From the NCBI GenBank assembly GCA_024196135.1, contig JAMQCK010000051.1, positions 59,824-123,823 of the forward strand: a stretch of DNA of 64,000 bases. The letters are read 5' to 3'. Below, one piece after another: positions 31,030 through 42,839 of this stretch. The stretch's first letter is position 1, and each line of letters starts with the position of its first letter. The stretch is from Pleurotus ostreatus/Saccharomyces cerevisiae fusant (taxonomy: Eukaryota > Opisthokonta). The translations under genes were made by a program, and so were the position numbers. Below the pieces are notes generated by a model. The model was not told where the DNA came from and did no database searches. It was given only the letters and a program-made list of their open reading frames with translations.

Positions 31030-32045
31030 CTACGCTGTGTTGCGCATCAGCCGGTACCGGTCCCAGTCAGACTCCGCCCAGTTGGCGCCAAGATGCGGTG
31101 CATTCACGGTCGCGTCTGCAGCTGGGAAGGAACCTCTGAGCGGGAAGTTCGCAGCGACGGGGCGGCGCCCTGCGACGTGACGGTGCCGATGCTTGAGATG
31201 GCTCTTGAGTTGCCCGGGTGTGTTGAAGCGCGATGTGCACCCGGGCTCCTTGCATCTGTGCTCGCGCTTATCTTCGTGGCGGCTCATATGGTCTGCGCGG
31301 GAGCGGATGAACTGGATATTCCGACCAACACAACATGAAAGACTCACCTTTCGTATTGCCGAACCGCGTGAACGTCTTTTTGCAGATGGGGCACTGGTGG
31401 CTCGCGCTTTTGATGCGACGCTTCATAGCTGCTTGGTCTGACGCCTCGGAGCCGACCTCGCGGCGTCGTTTAGGGGCAGCATCGCCGTATCCCACCGGCC
31501 CTGGGCTGGTTGCGAGAGACGCGAGAGAAGAGCCTGGGGTTGGAATGTCGTAGTAGGCCGAGGGACGAGGGAGGCCAAGGCTACCTCCGCTCGCTGAATA
31601 ACTAGGCGACACTGGCTGAGGCGAGACGGCGGTGGATGGGCCCTCCTCGAGGTGGGTTAAGTCCCCAGCTCCTGGCAAGGTGTTTAAGGCCAGCGGGTCG
31701 GTCGGCACAATCCACGGCCTGCCTGCGAGTCCGAACGTCTCGCCGTACCCGCCTGAATTGTATGTCAGGCCGTGTCATGCGCACCGAGCCATTCCACGCA
31801 CCCATGCCCGGTAATGCCATGTCATAGCATTCCTCTGTAGCCACTGTAGATGGGTCAAGCTGAGGTCAAGCAGCGCGCGCACAAGACGTACCGTATGGCT
31901 GGCCATCGTGGTAGAAGGAAAGGAAAGCATCGTTGTCGTCACACGGTCCCTGGTACGTTCCTTCCGTACACCTGGGTCCCACGTCAGTGAGAGGCACAGA
32001 GCTCCAGGCGCCGACGTACTGCTCATACTCTGTTGAATAGGACAT
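31030..32045 (-). CDS. C2H2 zinc-finger transcription factor
   Basis: Exon 1 starts MSYSTEYEQYVGAWSSVPLT and continues CDDNDAFLSFYHDGQPY to a GTACGT donor. After a short second exon (ATEECYDMALPGM) a third reads GYGETFGLAGRPWIVPTD. A Ser/Pro-rich region and a basic patch (PKRRREV) follow. Two C-terminal fingers are complete: CPICKKTFTRFGNTKDHMSRH, split by an intron after Lys (pattern C-x2-C-x12-H-x3-H), and CKEPGCTSRFNTPGQLKSHL ending KHRH. Finger 2 has C-x4-C spacing, seen in several fungal factors. It probably acts in the nucleus as a sequence-specific regulator; the target is unknown. Confidence 0.85.
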
Positions 32046-35017
32046 TTACTGCGAGGCGGAAGAGATGCGACGAAAGACGATACCCACAGATGAGTGGGCT
32101 TGGTTCTTTTAGAGGAGCGACTTCACAGCCATACCACTGTCAAAAGCGCAGGTGTAATAGTTTTTCGACCTCCCCCTCCAGCAAGACATGCGCCGAGGCA
32201 GGAGCTACGCGTGTAACAGCCATTCAGAATATAGAAGTTGTCTGCCACTCATGAACGCGCCTCATACGCGGCGTTGTCTGCTGCCGATCGCTTCCTGTCT
32301 AAGCGCCCGTGATCAGATTTTCAGGGGACTCCCGATATGGCTCTTCTAGTTCACGATACTATTGTCGAGAGAACAAATGACGGGAGGAAGTAGGTATCGC
32401 GCGCGCCACAACCGCGTGCGCCAGGCGTGGCGACCGCACCGAACAGTGGTTCATGATGGAGACACACAGCTTTTCCCATATCAGTTGATCAAGCTTTTCA
32501 TCCAGGTAGTGGCGGTGGTCGGTTGATGAAGCGGACGTGTGACGATGACTCGAGCGCAGAGCACTTAAATGGCTCTCCTTCGCCAATGGTCCCTAAAAGT
32601 CCCGAAATAGCAACTAAATAAATGCCTCCGTACGGCGGATCATAAGACGGAAGTATTTCTCTGTGATGTCGATGTGATGTGACACACCGCATGGGCTATC
32701 TCCTTATATCTTGAATAGGACGTACAGATGAACCCCTCTTAACGCATACCCCTCGGTAACGGCTTCGAGCTATGGGGTATACGAGGTCTATGGGGTTTTA
32801 CTGCTAAATCATCCAGAATTTTGCCCAAAAAGCTATGAGGTTTGCGGGGTTATGCGTTAGGAGAGGTATGACTTAAGAGGGGTTCATCTGTATTAGATTC
32901 GATAAATGTCACTCCAGAGGCACCGCAAAGGGCCATTATAGCTGTTTACGTCTTTGCTACAGCCACCATCTTTGATCAGAGTACAGCAACGACTGTGCCG
33001 ACGGTTCCGACGGTCGACCGCGATTAACTTACGGCCTTTAATACTGTGTGAACGCGCCGACTGGTCCGTCAACGTTTCAACGGTCAACAGGTATCTAGGA
33101 GGAGGTTATGTCACTTCATCTCTTTTTGCGTATCAGCTGCAGAAGTGGTGCAAGCAGGACTCGGGAAGTGAGAAGATAAGAAAGCAAGTGAACCGTGACC
33201 TACCGTGACATCCGAGAATGTGATCCGTGTGAGCCACGTGGAGTCGGTGTCCGGGGCCAATCTTTGTCCTTACGTGGTCTCTAGTCAGGCTCTTCAGCGG
33301 ACGTAGGCTATCTTGCTAGTCGCCAGCTGTGCTCTTCTGACTCTAAGACCTGGAGCCTTACCTGACACCACTACCATCATCGGCAATGCACCGCCAACGA
33401 AGTCTGATGGACAGGACGAGGCTTTTGCGCCGTGGAATACGCGTACACGGTGTACGTTGGCTGCAAGCAAGCAATCACGGACGCGCCAACTCAGCGCGAG
33501 ATGGCAGAGTCAGACCCTATACGATGCGCAGAGACATTGAAGAAGTCAGAATCGAGGCCGACATTCAGACAAGGAGATAGCAGCTTGTGGACAAGGTGCG
33601 TGATGCCCTTCCCTTTCCCTTGTTCCCTTATGACTCGAGTCTCTATCTAGACGTACTCGCATCGATGCATACTCTGCATCGCCATTGACCAGCATCACCG
33701 CTCCCTGGAGATCGCCTTTGTATCCATCAAACTCGATGCATCGGGGTGCCAACCTCATGTCCCCGGCCTCGCGCCACGCCCGGGCTCAACATCGATACCT
33801 ACGGACTTCTCGTCTAATCACCTTCCCCCGGCTCTTTTGCTGTGCAAACACGCGATGCCAGGTCCGCCGCGAGGGCTTTCCTTATGTCCCGATCGACGAT
33901 GTCACTGTCCAAACCAGCACCTCGGATTGTGCGAGCTCGGAAGGACAGAGCGCAACCTACAGGGCGCGCCGAGGGTCATTTTTGGACGGAGGCACCTTAC
34001 GCTGGAGAAGCGAATGCCATTTCGATAGCGCGGGCGGGGCCTTCGAATTCGAGTGCGTACTTGTACCCCGTCTGCTTCGGTACCGCTGCTAACACGCTCT
34101 CAAGGCTTGGCCGCTCCTCTGAGAGACGCAGAAACACGACCTGAAAAGCGTCTTACCCGCCGAAGGTTTGTCTGGCGCTCATTGTTCGTCGTCGGACGCT
34201 CGCAACTATGGCGTCCTTCCCATCAAGATATATGGCGCTGATAAAGTGGCGGGTCTTTGCCCTGAACGGGGGGGGTGGAGCCCCGCATCGATACCACGTC
34301 ACGAAGTCGCTACGTGTTCAATTCTTGAACGACATGTGGAATGGCGTGTAAGTAGAGGCAGAGGGCGACTGATAGGGAACAATGAAGCGATGTAGGTGCT
34401 GGAGACGATGTAAACATTCGCTCGGCCTCGTCGGATCAGAGCAGGAGGCGCGCTTAGGGCGTAGACGAGCGCTTGCCACGGGCGCTAAGCGCCTGTGCTC
34501 TCCGAGTGGGAGCGCAGCTAGGCTCGCTGCCCTCTCTACACATTCTTCTGCTTCTTCGGACGAGGTTCCCGACTCGTATCGATATCAATTATTGTTTGAA
34601 GATTGTGAGTATCGCCTGGTTGCAGAGCATCCTTCGTCGCTCATTTTCGACAGACTTAGAGTATCCTGCACGTCAATAGTCGATATGATTATTTTGGCGA
34701 TCTTTCCTCGACGCTCACAGTTATCAATCAACACTCGGACTCTTGTATATGTTGGTCCAGCTCGGAGCAGCCTCTTGGAGCCCTCGGAGGTCGATATACT
34801 GTACGGTCGAAGGGAGCCGAAGGCGCGACAAGTCAATTCAATACTTCCAGGACACGGACTTTCCCCGTTCGCATCCACCGGTCCGCACTGCCCGTCGCTC
34901 GTCCTCAGGCGCCTCTCGACGTTCGGACCTTCGTATAGGAGATCCAGTAGGATGCCGCCGCCAAGACATCCTGCGACTACTTAAGCTCGCGCATCTCCAC
35001 CATCCCACCTTCTCCTT
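32046..35017. other. Gene-poor interval containing a MITE
   Basis: Nearly 3 kb without a supportable gene. It contains the MITE listed separately and the upstream regions of the zinc-finger gene (left) and the alcohol dehydrogenase gene (right). Open frames such as 34382-34984 show no domain. Confidence 0.5.
32725..32890. mobile_element. MITE with 18-bp perfect terminal inverted repeats and TA target duplication
   Basis: The left end is CAGATGAACCCCTCTTAA (32725-32742). The right end, TTAAGAGGGGTTCATCTG (32873-32890), is its exact reverse complement. Both ends are flanked by TA (32723-32724 and 32891-32892). The total length is 166 bp with no coding capacity, and inner sub-repeats (ACGCATACCCC and GGGGTTATGCGT) extend the pairing. 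The TA duplication suggests mobilisation by a Tc1/mariner-like transposase encoded elsewhere. Confidence 0.85.
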
Positions 35018-36267
35018 ATGTCCACTCATAACATGCCGTCCGTCGACTTCACAGTGTTCAAAGGCTCGGAGGGCGGGAAGATCGTCAAAGGCACGACGCA
35101 CAGGAACCTGCGGGACGATGATGTCGTCGTCAAGATCACACACTCGGGCCTCTGCTACACCGATATCCTCTTCTGCGAGCGGGACATCGTCCTCGGGCAC
35201 GAAGGCGTGGGCCTCGTCGAGCAAGTGGGGCCTAGCTGTACGATATTCAAGCCGTATGCCTTTTCCCAGACCTCGCCGTCCTACGTCTGACGTCCTTCTG
35301 CAGCGGCGACCGCGTCGGCTGGAGCTACATGCAGGGCACCTGTGGTACCTGCGATCTATGCTTCCAAGGCGAAGACGTGCGTATCTTACCCTCCTCCTCC
35401 TCCCTATGTCGCGAACATTACTAAATCTACTCCCCAGATGTACTGCGAAAAGGCCGAGCTCTACGGCTTCACCAACCCCGACATTGGGTCCTTCGCAAGC
35501 CACGCCGTCATCCGCGAGCCATTCCTCCTCCGCGTCCCCGACGCCATCGAGTCTGTACACGCCGGACCTCTCTTCTGCGGCGGGGTGACGGTCTTCGAGG
35601 CGCTCACGAGGTATGGCGTCAAGTCCACCGACCGCGTAGGCGTCATTGGTATCGGTGGGGTCGGCCATTTGGCTATCCAGTTCGCGTGCGTGCGGTTTCT
35701 CTCGACTACATATCAACAAAGGCTAATCCCTGCGTATGCGTAGGTCCAAGATGGGCTGCGAGGTCGTCGCATTCAGCAGCACAGAGGGCAAGAAGAACGA
35801 GGCCATTGAGTTAGGCGCATCCGAGTTCCACAGCTCAGACAAGCTCGACTACGTCAAACCCCTCGACTGTCTGCTCGTTGCGACGAGCTCGCAACCTGAC
35901 TGGACTCTGTAAGCACCCAGTTCCCTAAGCACCCATTCCTCCTCTCGTGCTCTCCGCAGAGCTGACCGCGCGCTGCAGGTACCTCGACATCATGACGCCG
36001 AAGGGCACGATCATCATCCTGACCGTCGAGATGGGAAACCTAGTGCGATTCCCCCTCTTCCCGCTGCTCAGGAAGGGTCTTACGCTACAAGGGACGGTGG
36101 CCGCTCCGCGCGTCACCTACCGCAGGATGCTCGATTTCGCAGCGAGGCATGATATCAAGCCCGTGGTGCAGACGTTCTCGATGAGCGAGGAGGGTATCGA
36201 GGCGGCCATCGAGACTTTGCGGGAAGGGAAGATGCGCTATCGCGGGGTGCTAGTCGCGTCTACGTGA
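35018..36267 (+). CDS. Zinc-dependent alcohol dehydrogenase (MDR family)
   Basis: Five exons. After MSTHNMPSVDFTVFKG comes a GroES-like domain with the catalytic-zinc residues in SGLCYTDI and GHEGVGLVEQVG, and four structural-zinc cysteines in CGTCDLCFQGEDMYC. The nucleotide site is GIGGVGHLAIQFA in a Rossmann domain. The C-terminus is MRYRGVLVAST. This pattern fits the cinnamyl/aryl alcohol dehydrogenase branch, which reduces aldehydes with NADPH in the cytosol; the exact substrate cannot be read from sequence. Introns follow FKP, QGED, QFA and WTL. No partner genes are evident around it. Confidence 0.9.
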
Positions 36268-36704
36268 TCGACGGTGCATGCCGGCAGTGGCTGACTTGAG
36301 CAACATCCCCGACAGTTGCATGGCAACTCCTGAACCTCCTCTTTATATATGATACCTCCAGCGGGTCCAGTGATAAACTAAACCCGATTCTAGTACAATG
36401 TTATCCTTGAATGCATGTACGGTAGCCAGTCAGTCCGAAGCCGTTGATACCATCCTCGCCGATCCACCAATTCGAGCACCCTGAGGTACAACGATCGTCG
36501 ACTCGTCGGTAGGGGAACTGGAACGCGTGCAGCTTGAGGCGGAGGAGGACCCGGCGAATCTCCTGCTCAGGTGGGTCCCTGAGGACATTGAAGACCGCTC
36601 TCCTCCTGTTGCCATTGAATATCCGCTAGAATTTATGCGGAAAGGTTCGGCAGACCTTACTAACCACTAACCGAGTGTGTCTACAGCATCGTCCACTTTG
36701 CTTC
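36268..36704. other. 3' intergenic between convergent genes
   Basis: No feature is recognised. Confidence 0.35.
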
Positions 36705-38097
36705 TCAGGTGCGACGAAACCTATCTCGGCTGGGAAAATCCATCACTTCTATGTCGATACTAGGCCTCCCTTTGATCTGAAGCCGTTCCAGCTGCGCACG
36801 AAGCCTTCGAATTGCATGAACCACGGCGTTGAACCCCGGATTTTCCGCCTTCAGCGCCAGGGACTGAAGAGCAGCGACTTCACCGTCAATCGCAGAAGTT
36901 CGCGACCTGACGATGTCGACGAGTGGCGAGAACGCGTCTCCGGAGAGCACCCACAGCATGATGATGCTCAAGTGGCGGAGCGCAGGGAGAAGGACCGGCT
37001 GCTCACGCCGAGCGACAAGCAGGGACAGTACATTTGCGAAGCACGAGGCGTTGTCCTTTTGAGACGTGCCGCAAGATCCACGTTTGTCTAGCAGGAGCCA
37101 AAGCTGCAGGCGGCGCAGAGCGGGGCAATGGAAGAGTGCGTCGCACAGGGTGGCAGCTTCAGGATGTTTCAGGCTAATGGACAGCACGGTAAGGCGGATG
37201 TCGTGCGCGCGAATGTGCTCCGTCAGGATACACAGCTTGTCGCGGGACATGCCACTCACGATATGGCATTCCGAAAGCATGGGCGCGCGGAAACACCGAA
37301 GGTGGTTGATGCTGGTCAATGTCAGTCTCTCGAGACGTGGCCGCGCGAGTTGGGTAACCTGCTTGAAGGGCTGCGAGCTCGAGAGTGTGTGGTCGCTCGA
37401 GGGGACGAGGAGGTGTAGGGAATGGGCGTGCGTCGTACGCTGGATGGCCTCAATCGTGGGGTGGCCGGTCATACTGTATCGCCGCAACTGCTCCCAGGGA
37501 AGCTGCAGGCATGTCCCCAAGGTTTCGGCATCGACCAGCAGCGGGCAATCCACGAACAGATCACGAAGCAATGCCAGATCCTGAGGTGATAGCGAAGTAT
37601 GGGTCACCTCGAGGCGGACGCTGCGCAGCTGCAGCAGCCTGCCTCGACTAAGGAAGAGAGATCCATAGATGTCCTCGCACTTGTAGATATCCAGGCGCGC
37701 CCAGCGATGACTCTGCTCGACGACAGCGCGGATCAGAGGCTCGGCGCAGCCCACTCTGCCGATGAGGTGGGATCCGACAAAGATGATCAAAGGCAGATTC
37801 TCAGACCGTGAGAGCAGGAGATGAAGCTTGAAGGAGCGTCAGAGCGTTAGACACGTTTTTCACCCGAGTTTTGATGTGAATATCGGTCCAAAGGGTAGGG
37901 GTATCCAGCGCCAGATCGCGCCAGCGCTGGCAGACGGCGGCGACGGCGAGGGGACCAGCGCGTACAGGGAAAAACTGGAGAACGGGGATAGTGGAATTGA
38001 CATCATCTTCGACGATGCGACAGGCGTCAAAAATATTGAGAAGGACGTCTGGTGGAAGGATCGAGATAGGACTCTGATCCCCTTCAAGGGTAATCAT
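36705..38097 (-). pseudogene. F-box protein gene with a frameshift
   Basis: The start MITLEGDQSPISILPPDVLL and the F-box region (CQRWRDLALDTPTLWTDIH) match the intact gene at 46605-47978. The frame then stops after QASSPALTV at about 37801. One base over, the alignment resumes with SENLPLIIFVGS and continues to the end (PSIDIEVMDFPSRDRFRRT) without further stops. The paralogue is uninterrupted across this point, so an intron is unlikely. This is either a recent pseudogene or an assembly indel. Intact F-box proteins of this type recruit substrates to SCF ubiquitin ligases; the rest of the protein is a leucine-rich-like region. Confidence 0.75.
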
Positions 38098-39377
38098 GAT
38101 GGAGCTGTCTATCAACGGTAAGCAGAAACTAGGTTTGTTACAGCGCAGTGCTCACCAGTGAGCTCAGAGGGAACCGAAGGGCAGCTTCGCCTTATGATTC
38201 CAACTGACTGGCTACGAACCGCCTGGAGAACCTGAGAGCGGACACAGGTAAGGGAACTCAAACTGCCTTGTCGTTAATGCAGCGGTACCGTATGCTTGGA
38301 GGAGGTGCTATGTATCGGTATCAGCCGTCGAGTGGAGTCCAATCAGACTGGACAGGTAAGCGGATGGCAGTTTGGGAGAAGACGCTCACCCACATGCCAT
38401 GTGGGTTCCTCCCATTCGGCCCGCACGCACCGTCACACATTAACCTCCTTTCCCTCTGCACTGAAATCTATATATAACTCTGAAGGGCCGTTTCACGGCA
38501 AGGCCCGCCCGCTACCATACTGCATCCAAATGACACCCTGTCAATTGTTGTGTGCGGACTCAGCTGGCTTGCGAACGAGTGATTTGGGTGCTTGTTAAGT
38601 TCTCTCGTACCCAAGGCACTAGCTCTCTTACAAGTCAACGTACCGCTCGTTGCGAAGATCAACACTTGATATGTTGCAACCGGTGAGTCCGCCAGTGCGT
38701 ACTCCGCTCAAGCCCCAAACAGCGTTTACTGAGTCCTTGATCCCTCGCGCGACGTGCAGTCCCCCCCCTCACGCATCTTTTCCGCGCATGCGTTCTCTCG
38801 CATATCACGACCGGTCAAGCACCGTCGCGCTGGGTGCGATGCCAATTCTCCGAGCATTGACATGGTTAACAGAGCTAGCAAAACAGGAGATAATCTAGAA
38901 CCGCAACCAAGCGAGTTCTGTCGAGCAGTCCAGATCAGTAAGAGCATTCTCTGCCTGGAAGAGGATGCTACACAGCGAAACGGAGGTGGAGGGAAGAGCC
39001 AAGGTGCGCTCGGCCGACGCCGAAGGTCGAGACCGCCGAAGGCCGTGTCATGTGCCAGCACGTGACAGCTCACCAAAGTTTGCAAGACGGCGCATTTGCG
39101 ATTTCGCGCTTCATCCCTAAGACCCACTACCATAAATGGTAGCGGGAATTTTCGTGCATTGTGTAGTACCCTGATACATCCAGTATTATGCGTAAGTAGG
39201 TAGTCCCTTACTGTGCGAATTCCACATTATACGAGAGCGATTCTCTGTCGTAAATATCATCATTTGCGCCCTTCCTGGGCAAATGATGTGCCGACATCTC
39301 TAGGTCGTCCAGTCGTGCAGTGCAATCCACGTCAATTATGTCGTAGCGCAACCCATCTCATAGTTTCCAGAACTCGC
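38098..39377. other. Intergenic
   Basis: A CTATATATAA box at about 38467 and a downstream ATG followed by GTGAGT (about 38670) hint at a short transcript, but I cannot build a gene. Otherwise nothing is seen. Confidence 0.35.
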
Positions 39378-41543
39378 CTACGTCTTATGCGCATACCTGC
39401 TCTTCGACCTTATCTTCTTCCCGTAGTACCAAAAGATCCACGGCCTATACGCGCACCATGTCAGCATCCATCCAAATTCCTTCAACGCAACACAAAAAAC
39501 AAACACAAAAACTCACGCCGGACACCCAACAACAATTGCCACAAACGCCAGCAAGGTGTCGCCCCACCCTACACCAAGGGCGGCGTACATCGCCGGCGCG
39601 AAGAGCGGGAAGCCGAAGCTGTTCGGAGGAGGGTCAGCGGTGTGGACGACATGCGAAGGAACGGAAGGAAAGTATGCAAGGACGGCGCGCAACCTGTCGT
39701 ACAAGCGAACATGCACTCGGCGTACGGAACCCGCGCAACTCACCCTGCTAATGATCTCAAAAACGAGACCGCCGCGAGGCCGGACGCCGCGTGCAGCGTG
39801 AACGCGTCGATGACATACGTCTGGATGCACTGGAAGTTGAGGATCATGCCCCCGCCGACGAGGAAGAGGCCCTGAGGGACAAAATATGAGGTCAGCGAGT
39901 GAGTGATATGGAGAGACAGCACTCACGATGTCAACGACTATCCAGTGTACCCCCTTCTGTGCCGCCCATCCAGTGACGATGAGGCCCGCGGGGAGCAGTA
40001 TCGTGCCGGGTACCATGGATGCTGCGGTGTCGTGAGCACGAGCTGCTGCACAATGCATCGAAGCCCACTCACGTAGCCTGAACTCGGGCTCGCCCTTCCC
40101 GTCATTGCGGGTCTTGAAGTACACGTATATACGGTCGAGCATGCGCGCGTTGATCTTGGAGGTGCGGTTGCAATCAGCGAAACCCTCGACGAGGCGCAGG
40201 ATAATCGACATACCTGCGACGCCAAACTAACCCCCAAGCCGAACGCGATGTAGTGCAAGCCTGCGATACCAACCGACTCGTGGTACGTCTCGCCCTCAAA
40301 TATTGACGGGATGATGGTGAGGTAGACTGGAAGGCGCAGCGTCAGCTGACACGACAAGCGCACATAACACCGCGACTCACGATAAAAGATCCCGTATACG
40401 AAGGCCATGTAGACCCCCATCAACTGCACGATCGGTTCGTATACGAAGAGCGCGAAGGGGCGGACGAGCGCGTGCAGAATGTGCTGCATCGGCGACCGAG
40501 GCTTCAGTTGAAATTTGGTGAGTATTACTTGCGGGTGAGCAGGCACGGCGGGCGCGTCGGTGCGCGAGTTTGTCGGTGAAGGCTTGGGGGGCTGGGGCGC
40601 AGATGACTTCTCGCCATCCTTTTCGCCGACTTTCTCGACATCGCGCTCGACGGCATTTATTAATCCACCGGCTTGGAGCTCTTTGCGCATGCGGTTCGCC
40701 TTGCGTGCGAGGAGGACCGGCTCGAAAGCTGAAGGGTGGATAAGCATGATATTGTGAGCACGGGCGAGCCGGGGGAACACACTTTCTCGTAGGAAGATCA
40801 GGCCGAGAGCCTGCACGAAGCAAGTGAAGATGGATGTCGACCAGAACTACAAGATGATCAGCATTCGGACTGCAGGGATTTGTGGTGACACGCACCACCC
40901 ATCGCCAAGTTGTACGCTCTGCGACCCAGGCGCCGGTGACAGGTGCGATGACGGGGCCTAGCAGCGGCATCAGCGAGTATATCGCGATCGCAGCGCCTCG
41001 CTCCTCCGCGCGCCATACATCGCTGAGCACGCCGCCACCCACGCTAAGCGGCGAGCTTCCTCCCAGGCCTGCGAAGAATCGGAACACGATGATCTCCTCC
41101 CTGGTCTGCGCAAAGCCGCATCCTAGGTTCCACGCGAGAAAGAAGAGGTTGGATAGCTGTATGACCCGCACGCGACCGTACAACTCGCTGAGGGGGCCGA
41201 GAAGAAGGGGTCCAAAGGCGAAGGCGAGGACGAAGACGGAGACGACGAGGGCTCGTTCGACGGTGCCGTGTATTCCTAGCTCTTCGGCGATGTGTGGTGC
41301 GGCGGGGGCGAGCATGGAGGATGAGACGGGGGTGATGAAGGTGAATAGGGAGACGATGATCGTGGCTCTCCATTTCTTTGCTCGTGGCCAGCTGGAAAAC
41401 GTTTGTGAGCTGGCGGGAGGGGTGAGGGGACGGGGGACGCACTTCTTGGGGTTCTGGGGATCGTCGGGCCCGTCCCAGTCGACGACAAGGACGTTCTGGT
41501 CCGTCATTGTGGGTGTCGCGCTCTGATCAGTCATTGGGGCCAT
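39378..41543 (-). CDS. MFS transporter, DHA1 (drug:H+ antiporter) type
   Basis: Start MAPMTDQSATPTMTDQNVLV. After intron 1 the first helices read ATIIVSLFTFITPVSSSMLA and LVVSVFVLAFAFGPLLLGPL, followed by the motif-A-like SELYGRVRV. The next segments include FRFFAGLGGSSPLSVGGGV and YSLMPLLGPVIAPVTGAWVA. A long central loop with KKVGEKDGEKS-like charge follows, then the second six-helix half in several small exons, ending APWIFWYYGKKIRSKSRYAH-KT after a last intron. This is the full 12-helix layout of fungal DHA1 exporters in the plasma membrane. The substrate is unknown; it is 27 kb from the peptide cluster, so export of those products is only a possibility. Confidence 0.9.
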
Positions 41544-42839
41544 AGCAGATGACCGCTGAGGATAAAAGAGAGGATCTGGGAGGGGCGCGCGGATGCCATC
41601 CCGTCCGATTCTTCATGGACCGTGACAAGCGTAATCAATTGACACTCGAGCCCCTTGTCTGTCGGTCCGGCTCCCGACCCAGTCACAACGTCACTAAATA
41701 GCCTATCTTTGGCGCCGCGTCTCATCGGACCTGCTCCCCCTCTGACCGCTACTGCCACCATCGAAGACACTATAGCTACCTATACAGCTCCAAGCAAGTG
41801 CCAGCAGATACAGAGACCTCTCGCGGATAAGGCAGCCAATCTTCCGCCAAAATACCGACGCTCAGAAGGCCGTCGGCGGCCAGCCACATGCAGGTCCAGG
41901 ATGTTATCGAAGCGGCTGGAGTCCAACTCCGGAGGGCACGGTGTTCCAAAATTGTATATTCTCGAACGACGCCCATTGTATTCACTGACCAGTTCGATCT
42001 CAGACGCATACTGCACAAGAATGGGTGGTTCGACGGCTAGCTACCGCATCAGAAATTCCCGAATAACCCACCTCGCTGCCTTCTTACAGCGCTCTCGCTG
42101 CTGCGAGTTCCGGGAATTCTGCAGGTTCCGAAGGCAGTATCTCTCGTCCCAGTGGACTGCTCTTCTATCTAACGAACAACAACGTTCTCATCTCACGGTG
42201 TGCTATTGAGCAGTCTGTGCCAGCGCTTGCCCGCTCTATCCTAGACGATCCGGCATCCCCTCAGGAATCTTGACGTCGCTGCTCTGGTTGTCCTTACTCA
42301 TGGCGAAGTCGTCTTCCTCGAAGGTCTCTGCATCTCTCACGTCGAACAGGCAAACGACGGATTCATCCATAAATATCGAGGAGCTGGGGACGACTCTGCC
42401 ATCGATGCACCCCTCATAAGTCGTACACGGGGTCTCCATAAAAAGAGACATCTGAAGTCGATCCATGCTCGATGCCCAGAAACAACAGAGAAACAGCGCG
42501 GTCGACGGAGACCAGGTCTCCGGGGCCCTTACAGAGGTGACACTGAAAAAACTGGATCGACTTCGGCAATCGCCGAACGGCGTCCGCGCGGCCTTGCGTC
42601 GTCGCTTCAAGGAGCATCTGAGGTTATATAGCAGTAAAGAGGGGCCAGATGTATCCTTCTTATGGCAGGAACATCTCCCTCACGAATTGTAACTGCACGA
42701 CTGCGGTAAATCTCTCCGCGAAATCTACATACACCATAAACCGAACCACAGCCTGCGAACGACCAACTTACAAGTACGCAAAATGATATGGCTCGACGGC
42801 AAACCACCGCGCTGGACATCCTAGAATGACCATTCCGCC
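41544..42839. other. Intergenic
   Basis: About 1.3 kb with scattered open frames on both strands. A minus-strand frame near 42236-42450 (SIFMDESVVCLFDVRDAETF) has a plausible composition but no recognised domain or full gene model. Nothing is called. Confidence 0.35.
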
